NCBI RefSeq assembly: GCF_014697475.1
Contig: NZ_JACJRV010000010.1
Location: 62,001 to 126,000, forward strand
Reading direction: 5' to 3'
DNA: 64,000 bases
Source: Nostoc sp. FACHB-152
GTDB lineage: Bacteria > Cyanobacteriota > Cyanobacteriia > Cyanobacteriales > Nostocaceae
Part shown: positions 57,033 to 64,000 of the stretch, one piece after another
Position numbering within the stretch: the first letter of the stretch is position 1
How the letters are laid out: each line of letters begins with the position of its first letter
Notes under the pieces: generated by a model
Databases searched by the model: none
What the model was told of the DNA's origin: nothing
What the model saw: the letters and a program-made list of their open reading frames with translations, nothing else
Position numbers and translations under genes: made by a program

Positions 57033-58052
57033 ATGGCTCCCGCCGTTTTAATTCAAAATCTGCAAAAACGCTACGGTACTGTTGAAGCTGTCAAAGACGT
57101 TTCTTTTGAAGTAGAACCAGGAGAAATCTTTGGTTTACTAGGCCCCAACGGTGCAGGTAAAACCACTACCCTACGTTCTTTGTGTACGCTCACTACTCCA
57201 GATGCAGGCAAAATTGAAGTATCTGGCGTTTCTGTGTTAGATAACCCCAGACTAGCCAGACAAAAACTCGGTTATGTAGCACAGGAAGTCGCCATCGATA
57301 AAGTGCTGACTGGAAAAGAACTGCTGCAATTGCAAGCCGCACTTTATCATATCCCTGGCGCAGTGGCGAAACAGCGAATTGAGAAAGTTTTAGATTTACT
57401 TGGTTTGCAAGAATACGCAAATAAAAAGACAGGAACTTATTCTGGTGGTTTACGCAAACGCCTCGACTTAGCGGCTGGACTACTCCATGCACCCGATGTG
57501 TTGGTATTAGACGAACCAACAGTTGGACTTGACATCGAAAGCCGTTTTGTCGTGTGGGATTTCCTGCGGAAGTTGCGAGCATCAGGAACTACAGTATTAA
57601 TTACCAGCCATTATTTAGAAGAGATTGACGCACTAGCAGATCGCGTGGCTATTATTGACCGTGGCATTGTCATTGCCACAGGTACACCTTCCCAATTAAA
57701 AGATAGGGTAGGAGGCGATCGCATTACCTTACGCATTCGGGAATTTTCCCCCGTTGAAGAAGCCGAAAAAGCCAAAAACCTCTTACAAGCTTTGCCTTTT
57801 GTCCAAGAAATCATCATCAACAGCGCGCAAGGTAATTCCCTCAACTTGGTAGTCACTGCCCAAAATGATGCCTTAATTACCATCCAGCAAGCACTCAATA
57901 ACGCTAGCTTACCAATATTCGGCATCGCCCAGTCTCGCCCTAGCCTTGATGATGTCTACCTCGCCGCTACTGGACGCACATTAATGGATGCCGAATTAGC
58001 CGCCGTTGCTAACCGCGATCCCAAAGCCGAAAAGAAGCAAAATATGAGATAG
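57033..58052 (+). CDS. ABC exporter ATP-binding protein (DrrA-like)
   Basis: 339 residues from the ATG at 57033 (a TTG nine bases before is possible). Seen: Walker A GPNGAGKTTT (about 39-48), Q-loop region GYVAQEVAID, signature YSGGLRKRLDLAAGLL (about 137-152), Walker B VLVLDEPTVGLD (about 158-169), and H-loop ITSHYLEE. The C-terminal about 100 residues are the regulatory extension common in DrrA/NodI-type ATPases. Forms an exporter with the permease encoded 136 bp downstream; substrate (drug, lipid or glycan) unknown. Confidence 0.92.
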   Translation: MAPAVLIQNLQKRYGTVEAVKDVSFEVEPGEIFGLLGPNGAGKTTTLRSLCTLTTPDAGKIEVSGVSVLDNPRLARQKLGYVAQEVAIDKVLTGKELLQLQAALYHIPGAVAKQRIEKVLDLLGLQEYANKKTGTYSGGLRKRLDLAAGLLHAPDVLVLDEPTVGLDIESRFVVWDFLRKLRASGTTVLITSHYLEEIDALADRVAIIDRGIVIATGTPSQLKDRVGGDRITLRIREFSPVEEAEKAKNLLQALPFVQEIIINSAQGNSLNLVVTAQNDALITIQQALNNASLPIFGIAQSRPSLDDVYLAATGRTLMDAELAAVANRDPKAEKKQNMR

Positions 58053-58065
58053 ATCTGCTTTGCAG

Positions 58066-58182
58066 AGTCAATAGTCCAAAGTCCAAAGTCAAGAGTCAAT
58101 AATCCAGAGTAAAAACCTTAAGACCATTGACCAATGACCGTTAACTATTGACCATTGACCATTGACTAATAACTAATGACAA
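58066..58182. repeat. STRR heptamers between ABC genes
   Basis: AGTCCAA/AGTCAAG units and TTGACCA/TTGACTA units fill most of the space between the ATPase and permease genes. Confidence 0.75.
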
Positions 58183-58188
58183 AATCCT

Positions 58189-59073
58189 ATGAGTGTTACT
58201 CCTAAAACTGATATCAACTGGCAGCAAATAGCTTCACCGCAAGCTGTTGATGCTGCACCTAACTTTTTTGGTGATTTGGTACAAGAGACGCTGGCTTTAA
58301 CTCGTCGCTTGTTTATTCAACTCCAACGCCGCCCCTCAACTCTATTGGCGGGAATTGTTCAGCCTGTGATGTGGTTAGTACTATTTGGTGCTTTATTCCA
58401 AAACGCACCTAAGGGCTTATTTGGTAGTACGACAAATTACGGACAATTTTTAGCTGCTGGCGTAATTGTTTTTACAGCTTTTGCTGGAGCATTAAATGCC
58501 GGATTGCCTGTGATGTTTGACCGTGAGTTCGGCTTTTTGAATCGTTTGTTAGTCGCGCCTCTAGCATCACGGTTTTCGATTGTCTTTGCTTCAGCCATCT
58601 TTATTATTAGTCAAAGCTTGTTGCAAGCAGGCGTAATTGTAGGTGCAGCAGCATTGTTAGGTGCTGGGCTACCGGATGCAGCAGGGTTAGGTGCGATCGC
58701 CCTCATAGTTTTCCTTTTAGCTTTGGGTGTCACTGCAATTTCCCTTGGTTTAGCTTTTGCCTTACCTGGTCACATTGAATTAATCGCAGTCATTTTTGTT
58801 ACTAACCTACCTTTACTATTTGCCAGCACTGCTTTAGCACCTTTATCTTTCATGCCCAAGTGGTTACAAGTTGTTGCCACCCTCAACCCTCTCAGCTACG
58901 CCATTGAGCCTATTCGCTACCTTTATCTTCATAACGAGTGGGGACTAGGTAGTGTAGTTATGCAAGCACCTTGGGGTGATATTACCTTTGGCAGTGCTTT
59001 ATTAATTTTGTTTGGCTTTGCTGTTGTCGCCTTACTAAGTATTCAACCCCAATTACGCCGAACCCTTGCTTAA
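58189..59073 (+). CDS. ABC-2 type permease (DrrB-like)
   Basis: 294 residues, six transmembrane helices of the ABC2_membrane family. Seen: an amphipathic N-terminal segment with RRLFIQLQRRPSTLLAG, GALFQNAP, the MFDREFGFLNRLLVAPL motif (about 110-126) typical of the family, and LSYAIEPIRYLYLH (about 239-252). Partner of the upstream ATPase. Its stop lies 44 bases before the next start. Confidence 0.92.
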   Translation: MSVTPKTDINWQQIASPQAVDAAPNFFGDLVQETLALTRRLFIQLQRRPSTLLAGIVQPVMWLVLFGALFQNAPKGLFGSTTNYGQFLAAGVIVFTAFAGALNAGLPVMFDREFGFLNRLLVAPLASRFSIVFASAIFIISQSLLQAGVIVGAAALLGAGLPDAAGLGAIALIVFLLALGVTAISLGLAFALPGHIELIAVIFVTNLPLLFASTALAPLSFMPKWLQVVATLNPLSYAIEPIRYLYLHNEWGLGSVVMQAPWGDITFGSALLILFGFAVVALLSIQPQLRRTLA

Positions 59074-59116
59074 GATGGAAGCATGGTTTTGTTGGAGTGT
59101 ATTAAAGAAGAATCTC

Positions 59117-59527
59117 ATGCATAAATCATTTTTTTCAGTTAAAAGCTTCTGTGTGGCAGCATTGGCAGGAATTAGCTTTGCCTCCTTCCTCACAGCACAA
59201 CCGAGTTTAGCCCAACTAAATACAGTTGAAGCTTATCCTGGTGATAATTCCCAAGATGATAGCAATCCATTTTCTCCTAGTTCAGGTAACTTAAATCCCC
59301 TTGACCTGATTCATCGCGCACAATTTGGTAATCTCAACTGGGATGCTCAACAAAAAGATGAAGAACTAAATTCAGCAGTAGCCGAGTTAAACAAAAAACG
59401 CGCCAGGCTGAATCAAAACACAAACAATATACCTGGTAATGCTTCTGGACAGGCGGTTCCTGGTTTACCAACAATCACATCTCCAAGTGTGATTTCTCCT
59501 GTGCAAATTGTCCCATCACAAAACTGA
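59117..59527 (+). CDS. Small exported protein of unknown function
   Basis: 136 residues from the ATG at 59117, chosen because AAGAAG precedes it and it gives a clean signal peptide (MHKSFFSVKSF, then CVAALAGISFASFL, probable cleavage after SLAQ near residue 33). An upstream start would overlap the permease gene. The mature part is Asn/Pro/Ser-rich with one likely helix (DEELNSAVAELNKKRARL). No family recognised. Same strand as the exporter, so it may be co-expressed with it. Confidence 0.7.
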   Translation: MHKSFFSVKSFCVAALAGISFASFLTAQPSLAQLNTVEAYPGDNSQDDSNPFSPSSGNLNPLDLIHRAQFGNLNWDAQQKDEELNSAVAELNKKRARLNQNTNNIPGNASGQAVPGLPTITSPSVISPVQIVPSQN

Positions 59528-59635
59528 ATTACATTCAAAAACCTCACCTAGCCTGTAAATCCTGAAAAGGAAATAAAGACAAAGGTGAGGTCAAATGGAT
59601 TTAATCTAAATCCTAAAATTATTTGTTGACAGCAA

Positions 59636-60073
59636 TTATAGACCCAGGGCTGCTAAAACATCGCTGGCGTGGGTAGCTGTATTCACGCTGGCATCAACAT
59701 GAGTGATTTTGCCGTTAGGATCAATAACGTAAGTAACACGTTTGGCATAACCACCACCATCAACGTCATAAGCTGTGATTAGCTCTTTTTTAGTGTCAGC
59801 CAAGAGAGGAAAGTTCAAATTGTATTTTTGAGTGAATGCTTGATGGGACGCTTCATCATCAGCACTAACACCCAAAACAACTACATCTTTGCCTTGATAA
59901 TCATTTTGAGCATCGCGGAAGCTACACGCTTGTTTGGTGCAGCCTGGAGTGTCATCTTTGGGATAAAAATACAAAACAACTGTCTTACCTGCAAAATCAG
60001 ACAATGACACAGTGTTGCCGTTAGTATCTTTGACGGTAAATGCAGGTGCATCCGTACCAACTGCTAGAGGCAT
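59636..60073 (-). CDS. Thioredoxin-dependent peroxiredoxin, PrxQ/BCP type
   Basis: 145 residues. Reduces H2O2 and organic peroxides. Seen: GKTVVLYFYPKDDTPGCTKQACSFRD (in parts; about 29-54) with peroxidatic and resolving Cys separated by four residues (CTKQAC), the hallmark of PrxQ/BCP, and LGVSADDEASHQAF (about 72-85). No N-terminal export signal. Stand-alone; converges with the small exported protein gene. Confidence 0.93.
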   Translation of the reverse strand: MPLAVGTDAPAFTVKDTNGNTVSLSDFAGKTVVLYFYPKDDTPGCTKQACSFRDAQNDYQGKDVVVLGVSADDEASHQAFTQKYNLNFPLLADTKKELITAYDVDGGGYAKRVTYVIDPNGKITHVDASVNTATHASDVLAALGL

Positions 60074-60265
60074 AATGAACCTTTCCTGTTTGGTGTTTGT
60101 TGATGACTTTGAAATTTTACAATAATTTACAATAATTAAATAAGTTAACTGAAAAACAGCTTCAATTATTTTGTTCTAGCGATTTCTACTCAAGAGTAAG
60201 TAGCTAGTACAGTAAAATACTATATTTTTAAATTAATCTTTATCCAAATAAAAACACATACACAA

Positions 60266-60670
60266 ATGGCTAACCTTGATTCTCAAACCGCGAAAACCTT
60301 CACTTACACGTCTAGCACAGTAGCTAGGGCAGAGCGATCGCTTTTTTGTTCACCTTTTACTATTGGTTTATTTATAGCCATGCGTCAGCAGAGTGTAGCA
60401 TTAAATGCGATCGCTCTAGAAAATGGTGTCAAACACGGCTATACACAGCGTCCCTTATCAGAACTGACCTGTTATAACACCTTAGACTGGTTAATCCAAG
60501 TAGGTGTACTACGGCGAGAAGTCGATGGACAGGGAATTACCGATAGTTTTCGCCTCACCCCTTTAGGTCATCAACTCATAGAAAAGTATCAGGGTAAAAA
60601 TTGGCCTGCCCCTTCCTGGCAGGATTATCTATACAATGCTGGCATTCGTTGGTTCAGACTGCCTTTTTAG
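60266..60670 (+). CDS. Npun_F0494-like small protein
   Basis: 134 residues, cyanobacteria-restricted, which I match from memory to the Npun_F0494 family. The middle and C-terminal part (YNTLDWLIQVGVLRREVDG, then TDSFRLTPLGHQLIEKY) has the look of a winged-helix domain (helix, then beta wing). That would suit DNA binding, but no target is implied. An internal HIP1 lies in codons for ERSLF. Function unknown. Confidence 0.6.
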   Translation: MANLDSQTAKTFTYTSSTVARAERSLFCSPFTIGLFIAMRQQSVALNAIALENGVKHGYTQRPLSELTCYNTLDWLIQVGVLRREVDGQGITDSFRLTPLGHQLIEKYQGKNWPAPSWQDYLYNAGIRWFRLPF

Positions 60671-60939
60671 AATTAGAAATCTTAAAGTTAATATTTAGGT
60701 TACAAAAGGGAACAATATATCTACGGAAGCATCAAATCCAATATAAATTCTTCATCAACATCTGAGGAACTTTCCGAAGTTTTGATGAGAGTTATTTAAG
60801 TAACATAGAGCAGTAGCTTAGGTATGAATATTTTTCTACCTAGAGCTTTGTAAGCTTCTTAGCGTATAACTGTTGATGAGCGGATTGCAATATCATCCGT
60901 TGAGATTAAATATTTCACCCTCTTATTAAGATATTAAGT

Positions 60940-62415
60940 ATGAAAGCAATTATGGTAGTGGGTACAACATCCCACGCGGGGAAATCACTGTTAACTACTG
61001 CTATTTGCCGTTTGTTGTCGCGGCGTGGTTGGCGAGTGGCTCCCTTTAAAGGTCAAAATATGGCTTTAAATGCTTATGTCACCGCTAATGGGGGAGAAAT
61101 TGGTTATGCACAGGCGGTACAAGCTTGGGCTTCCGGGGTGGTTCCTTGGGTAGAAATGAATCCAATTTTACTTAAACCCCAAGGCGATATGACCTCTCAG
61201 GTAATTGTTAAAGGTAGACCTGTAGGTAAAGTTAAAGCAGCAGATTATTACGAGCAATTTTTTGATATTGGTTGGCGGGCGATAGAAGAATCTCTACAAC
61301 ATCTATCCACAGAATTTGACATACTCGTTTGCGAAGGTGCAGGAAGTCCGGCAGAAATTAACCTTAAGCACCGTGACTTGACCAATATGCGGATAGCAAA
61401 ATATTTAAATGCACCCACAATCTTGGTAGTTGATATTGACCGTGGTGGTGCTTTTGCCCATGTGGTAGGTACTTTAGAGTTACTTGATCAAGATGAACGA
61501 GATTTAATTAAAGGTATAGTTATTAACAAATTCCGAGGGCAGCGATCGCTCTTAGATTCAGGCATCCAATGGTTAGAAGAACGCACGAAAAAGCCTGTGA
61601 TTGGTGTTCTGCCTTATTTCCAAGAACTATTCCCCGCCGAAGACTCGCTCGATTTACTAGATCGAAAATCGCATAAAGCTCAAGCTGACCTAAATATAGT
61701 TGTCATCCGCTTACCGAGAATTGCCAACTTTACTGACTTTGACCCGTTAGAATCAGAGTCCACAGTTTCAGTGAGATACCTCAGTCCCAAACAAGATTTA
61801 GGTCATCCAGATGCGGTAATTATTCCTGGTACAAAAACCACAATTGCTGACCTAATCTTATTGCAGAAAAGCGGCATGGCAGAAGCTATTCAAAATTACG
61901 CCGCCTCTGGTGGTACAGTTTTAGGTATTTGCGGCGGCTACCAAATGCTAGGACAAATCATTGCCGACCCCGAAGGGATAGAAGGTCAAGCAGGCAGATT
62001 TCAAGGTTTGAATTTATTACCTATTAGAACAGTAATTACAGGGCAAAAAATTGCTCGTCAGCGTCAAGTTAGCTCAAACTATCCCCAAATGGGCTTACCA
62101 GTCATGGGGTTTGAAATCCACCAAGGGCGATCGCGCATTGAACAAACAGGAGATGGTCAAGCGTATCAACCCTTATTTGATGATGTTAATTTAGGATTAG
62201 TAGATAAATGTCAGTCAGTTTGGGGAACTTATCTGCACGGACTGTTTGACAACGGGCCTTGGCGACGTGCTTGGTTAAATCGCCTGCGTCAACAGCGAGG
62301 TTTAAAATCCTTGCCCACAGGTGTAGCCAACTACCGAGAACAGCGAGAGCAAATCTTAGATACGCTGGCGGCTGAAGTAGATCGTCATTTAGACTTAACA
62401 CCCTTTTTGTCATAG
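60940..62415 (+). CDS. cobQ: Cobyric acid synthase
   Basis: Amidates four side chains of adenosylcobyrinic diamide in cobalamin (or pseudocobalamin) synthesis. 491 residues, full length. Seen: N-terminal ATP motif GTTSHAGKSLLTTAICRL (about 7-24), FKGQNMALN (about 38-46), the dethiobiotin-synthetase-like region with LVCEGAGSPAEINL (about 129-142), and a class I glutamine amidotransferase domain (about 260-450) with catalytic Cys in GICGGYQMLG and His in GFEIHQGRS. No cobalamin riboswitch was seen upstream. Confidence 0.95.
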   Translation: MKAIMVVGTTSHAGKSLLTTAICRLLSRRGWRVAPFKGQNMALNAYVTANGGEIGYAQAVQAWASGVVPWVEMNPILLKPQGDMTSQVIVKGRPVGKVKAADYYEQFFDIGWRAIEESLQHLSTEFDILVCEGAGSPAEINLKHRDLTNMRIAKYLNAPTILVVDIDRGGAFAHVVGTLELLDQDERDLIKGIVINKFRGQRSLLDSGIQWLEERTKKPVIGVLPYFQELFPAEDSLDLLDRKSHKAQADLNIVVIRLPRIANFTDFDPLESESTVSVRYLSPKQDLGHPDAVIIPGTKTTIADLILLQKSGMAEAIQNYAASGGTVLGICGGYQMLGQIIADPEGIEGQAGRFQGLNLLPIRTVITGQKIARQRQVSSNYPQMGLPVMGFEIHQGRSRIEQTGDGQAYQPLFDDVNLGLVDKCQSVWGTYLHGLFDNGPWRRAWLNRLRQQRGLKSLPTGVANYREQREQILDTLAAEVDRHLDLTPFLS

Positions 62416-62430
62416 TTAGCCGAAAATTTC

Positions 62431-62670
62431 ATGAGTGTTAGCGTTCGATTTTTGCCAGATGATGTCACAGTGAATGCCGAAGTGGGAGAAGCACTTTTAG
62501 ATGTAGCAGAACGTGCTGGAGTGTTTATTCCCACTGGCTGTCTCATGGGTTCATGTCACGCTTGTACCGTAGAACTTGAAGATGGTGATGTCATCCGTGC
62601 TTGTATTTCAGCAGTACCAGCAACAAATGAGGAGTTGACAATACATTTGTTTAGCGACCCAACTTGGTAG
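62431..62670 (+). CDS. Plant-type 2Fe-2S ferredoxin
   Basis: 79 residues. Seen: GCLMGSCHACTVEL (about 36-49) giving Cys37, Cys42, Cys45, then Cys58 in IRACIS, the CX4CX2C...C ligand set of plant-type [2Fe-2S] ferredoxins, though the last spacing (about 12) is short compared with the usual 29 or so of photosynthetic ferredoxin. It therefore belongs to a small divergent group. 15 bp after cobQ, probably co-transcribed. Confidence 0.85.
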   Translation: MSVSVRFLPDDVTVNAEVGEALLDVAERAGVFIPTGCLMGSCHACTVELEDGDVIRACISAVPATNEELTIHLFSDPTW

Positions 62671-62694
62671 TTTTCGCACTTCCAGACAAGTAAA

Positions 62695-62904
62695 CTCAAT
62701 TACCAAATAATAATTCAGTGGTCACAAGAGGATGATTGCTTCTTGGTAGGGTTTCCTGATTTTACCGGACAGCGTTGGCGGACTCATGGTGATACTTACG
62801 AGTTAGCTGTAGCCAATGGAATTGAAGCACTAGAATCTTTGATGATTGCTTATGAAGCTGCGGGTGATCCGCTTCCACAACCAACAGTTTTTAACGCTGC
62901 ATAA
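62695..62904 (+). pseudogene. HicB-like antitoxin remnant lacking a start codon
   Basis: An open frame from 62671 to TAA at 62904 has no ATG/GTG/TTG before its conserved part. It reads YQIIIQWSQEDDCFLVGFPD, then QRWRTHGDTYELAVANGIEA, then LIAYEAAG-like LMIAYEAAGDPLPQP, which is the HicB family core (partial RNase H fold). HicB neutralises the HicA RNase; no HicA frame lies on either side. The lost start and absent toxin mark it as a decayed orphan, unless a rare start (CTC/ATA) is used. Confidence 0.75.
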
Positions 62905-62964
62905 TTTGAATTTGCTAATAATATTGTAGAAAAGCTCAGAAATTATATAAATATTCACAACCCC

Positions 62965-62992
62965 TGTAGAGACGTAGCATTGCTACGTCTCT
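62965..62992. repeat. Hairpin repeat, copy 2 (GAGACGTAGCA)
   Basis: TGTAGAGACGTAGCA/TGCTACGTCTCT around a single T; matches the copy at 28193-28223 except for the centre and truncated end. Directly before the SRPBCC gene stop. Confidence 0.75.
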
Positions 62993-62993
62993 T

Positions 62994-63458
62994 TCAAACC
63001 TGTTCCTTGTTAGCTGTTGCCTGTTGCCTGCTTAAAGCATATTGCCTAAATCTTTCCAAGTCAGCTTGAATAGTTGACTCTACTGCCCGTCCTAGAAACA
63101 AGTTGTCCATAATTTTGCCAATGATGCCGGGGATAGCGTAGGACACAGATAGCTTGACGATACTACTATTGTGGCGATCATAGAAACGAATTGCTCCCTG
63201 GTTGGGTAAACCATCAATTGATTTCCATTGAATAATTTGGTTGGGAATAACTTTGAGAATCTGGGATTTCCAAGTAAATTCCAAACCGCCAGTATTGAGT
63301 TTCCAAATAGATATATCTGGATTGTCGGGTGGTATTTTCACCGAATCAATCCATTTCATCCACCGGGGCATTTGCTCTAAATCAGCCCAAAGACTCCACA
63401 CCAAATCAATGGGAGCCTCGACTTCTACCTGTACGCTATGCTCTAGCCAATTTGACAT
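62994..63458 (-). CDS. SRPBCC (START-like) family protein
   Basis: 154 residues, polyketide-cyclase/Coq10 type lipid-binding fold. Seen: N-terminal VQVEVEAPIDLVWSLWADLEQM (in parts; about 9-30), WKWIDS-like PRWMKWIDSVKI, and the C-terminal long helix DNLFLGRAVESTIQADLERFRQ (about 118-139). Such proteins next to zeta-carotene desaturase are seen in other cyanobacteria and may bind carotenoid or lipid; that is inference. The last dozen residues (QQATANKEQV) are encoded by four 7-bp repeats (63001-63028). Confidence 0.85.
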   Translation of the reverse strand: MSNWLEHSVQVEVEAPIDLVWSLWADLEQMPRWMKWIDSVKIPPDNPDISIWKLNTGGLEFTWKSQILKVIPNQIIQWKSIDGLPNQGAIRFYDRHNSSIVKLSVSYAIPGIIGKIMDNLFLGRAVESTIQADLERFRQYALSRQQATANKEQV

Positions 63459-63482
63459 TCGATATTTTTCCTCTGGGGTTCG

Positions 63483-64000
63483 CTACTGCTTGATAGTCTC
63501 TAAAATCACTTTTGCTGCCTGTCTTCCAGAAATTGTCGCTCCTTCCATACTATCGATATAATCTTGCTGGGTATAGCTCCCTGCTAGGAAGAAATTCGGT
63601 ACTGGAGTCTTTTGATTAGGGCGATATAAGTCCATTCCTGGGGCTTCTCGATAGAGAGACTGGGCAAGTTTGACGACACCATACCAAGTCATGTTGAGTT
63701 CGCGTGATGATGGGAAAAGTTCATGCACTTGCTTGAGAACGTGTTGGGCGATCGCTTCGTTACTTTCTTTAATAAATGGATCGCCTGGTGTTAGCACCAA
63801 TTGCAGCAATGAACCTTGTCCTGGGCGATAGTAATCACTGGGACTAGTTAACGCCAAATCAGCAAAACAAGAAAAGTCTGCATCAGCAGTATACAGCAAG
63901 TTATCTATCCCTACGGCATGGTTGAGTTGTTTGCGTTTCTGTGCATCTTGCAGTTCTGTCACCCAACCATCAAAGCGTAACTGTACTGTAGCGACTGGCA
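63483..64000 (-). CDS. crtQ: Zeta-carotene desaturase (N-terminal part beyond window)
   Basis: The C-terminal about 172 residues are in the window; the frame is open at the edge. Seen: [52 protein letters not shown], and the C-terminal FAD-motif-like [27 protein letters not shown] (quoted in parts), all typical of the plant-type CrtQ/ZDS flavoprotein. It converts 9,9'-di-cis-zeta-carotene to lycopene isomers. 24 bp upstream of the SRPBCC gene on the same strand, so they are probably one operon. Confidence 0.93.
   Translation of the reverse strand, partial: PVATVQLRFDGWVTELQDAQKRKQLNHAVGIDNLLYTADADFSCFADLALTSPSDYYRPGQGSLLQLVLTPGDPFIKESNEAIAQHVLKQVHELFPSSRELNMTWYGVVKLAQSLYREAPGMDLYRPNQKTPVPNFFLAGSYTQQDYIDSMEGATISGRQAAKVILETIKQ

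Noticed and set aside
59528-59635. CCTCACCT/AGGTGAGG inverted repeat as a bidirectional terminator
   Set aside because: The loop exceeds 30 bases and no T run follows, so it was not called.
60671-60939. Cobalamin riboswitch upstream of cobQ
   Set aside because: The B12-box GCCACTG core is not visible in this stretch.

Overview
The window is a piece of a filamentous, probably heterocyst-forming cyanobacterial chromosome (Nostoc/Anabaena/Calothrix type). The evidence is: genes for the cyanobacterial NDH-1 complex (ndhA-I-G-E), a zeta-carotene desaturase, several cyanobacteria-restricted families (DUF4327, DUF3727, DUF4079, Npun_F0494-like), a probable heterocyst-frequency gene patD, many copies of the HIP1 octamer GCGATCGC, and abundant tandem heptamer repeats (STRR) of the kind known from heterocystous cyanobacteria. 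No phage, insertion sequence, CRISPR array or rRNA operon is visible.

Layout. 1-10,000: a ParM/actin-like protein (cut by the window edge), a DedA membrane protein, a Gfo/Idh/MocA oxidoreductase, queC (queuosine), a CNNM/CBS transporter-like protein, two exported or anchored unknowns, a CAU-anticodon tRNA, pyrE, and thiC behind a TPP riboswitch. 10,000-18,000: an Uma2-family protein, an RluE-like pseudouridine synthase, a PAS histidine kinase, and a signalling pair in which a PP2C phosphatase and an FHA-Ser/Thr kinase both carry zinc ribbons. 18,000-31,300: a TPR protein and a giant glycosyltransferase-methyltransferase-glycosyltransferase fusion, spoT/relA, probable patD, a divergent TetR/MFS efflux pair with a palindromic operator candidate, a double-ATPase ABC protein, and proB.

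31,600-44,400: a minus-strand housekeeping block (YqeG phosphatase, DUF3727, ruvX, GNAT), an OmpR-type regulator, a stand-alone Mo-nitrogenase C-terminal-domain protein, and a dense two-component cluster. That cluster holds a CHASE3-PAS kinase with a dispersed repeat inserted in its ATPase domain, a truncated response-regulator remnant, a REC-kinase hybrid, and a HAMP kinase translationally coupled to a DUF4079 membrane protein. 45,000-50,200: an envelope glycan/lipid group (cellulose-synthase-like GT2, GT39-like transferase, OlsB-like N-acyltransferase). 50,600-56,800: ndhA-I-G-E-nadK, citrate synthase and sixA, all on the minus strand. 57,000-64,000: a DrrA/DrrB-type ABC exporter with a small exported protein, a PrxQ peroxiredoxin, cobQ, a 2Fe-2S ferredoxin, a start-less HicB antitoxin remnant, a SRPBCC protein and the C-terminal part of zeta-carotene desaturase.

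The most striking sequence-level pattern is repeat invasion of gene ends. In at least five genes the stop codon lies inside a run of 7-bp repeats, so the last residues are repeat-encoded, and in one histidine kinase a dispersed GC-rich repeat is carried in frame inside the catalytic domain. No clearly new multi-gene defence or biosynthetic system is evident. The best candidates for undescribed biology are the zinc-ribbon phosphatase/kinase pair with a degenerate kinase-like middle domain, the DUF4079-histidine kinase couple, and the GT-MT-GT fusion.
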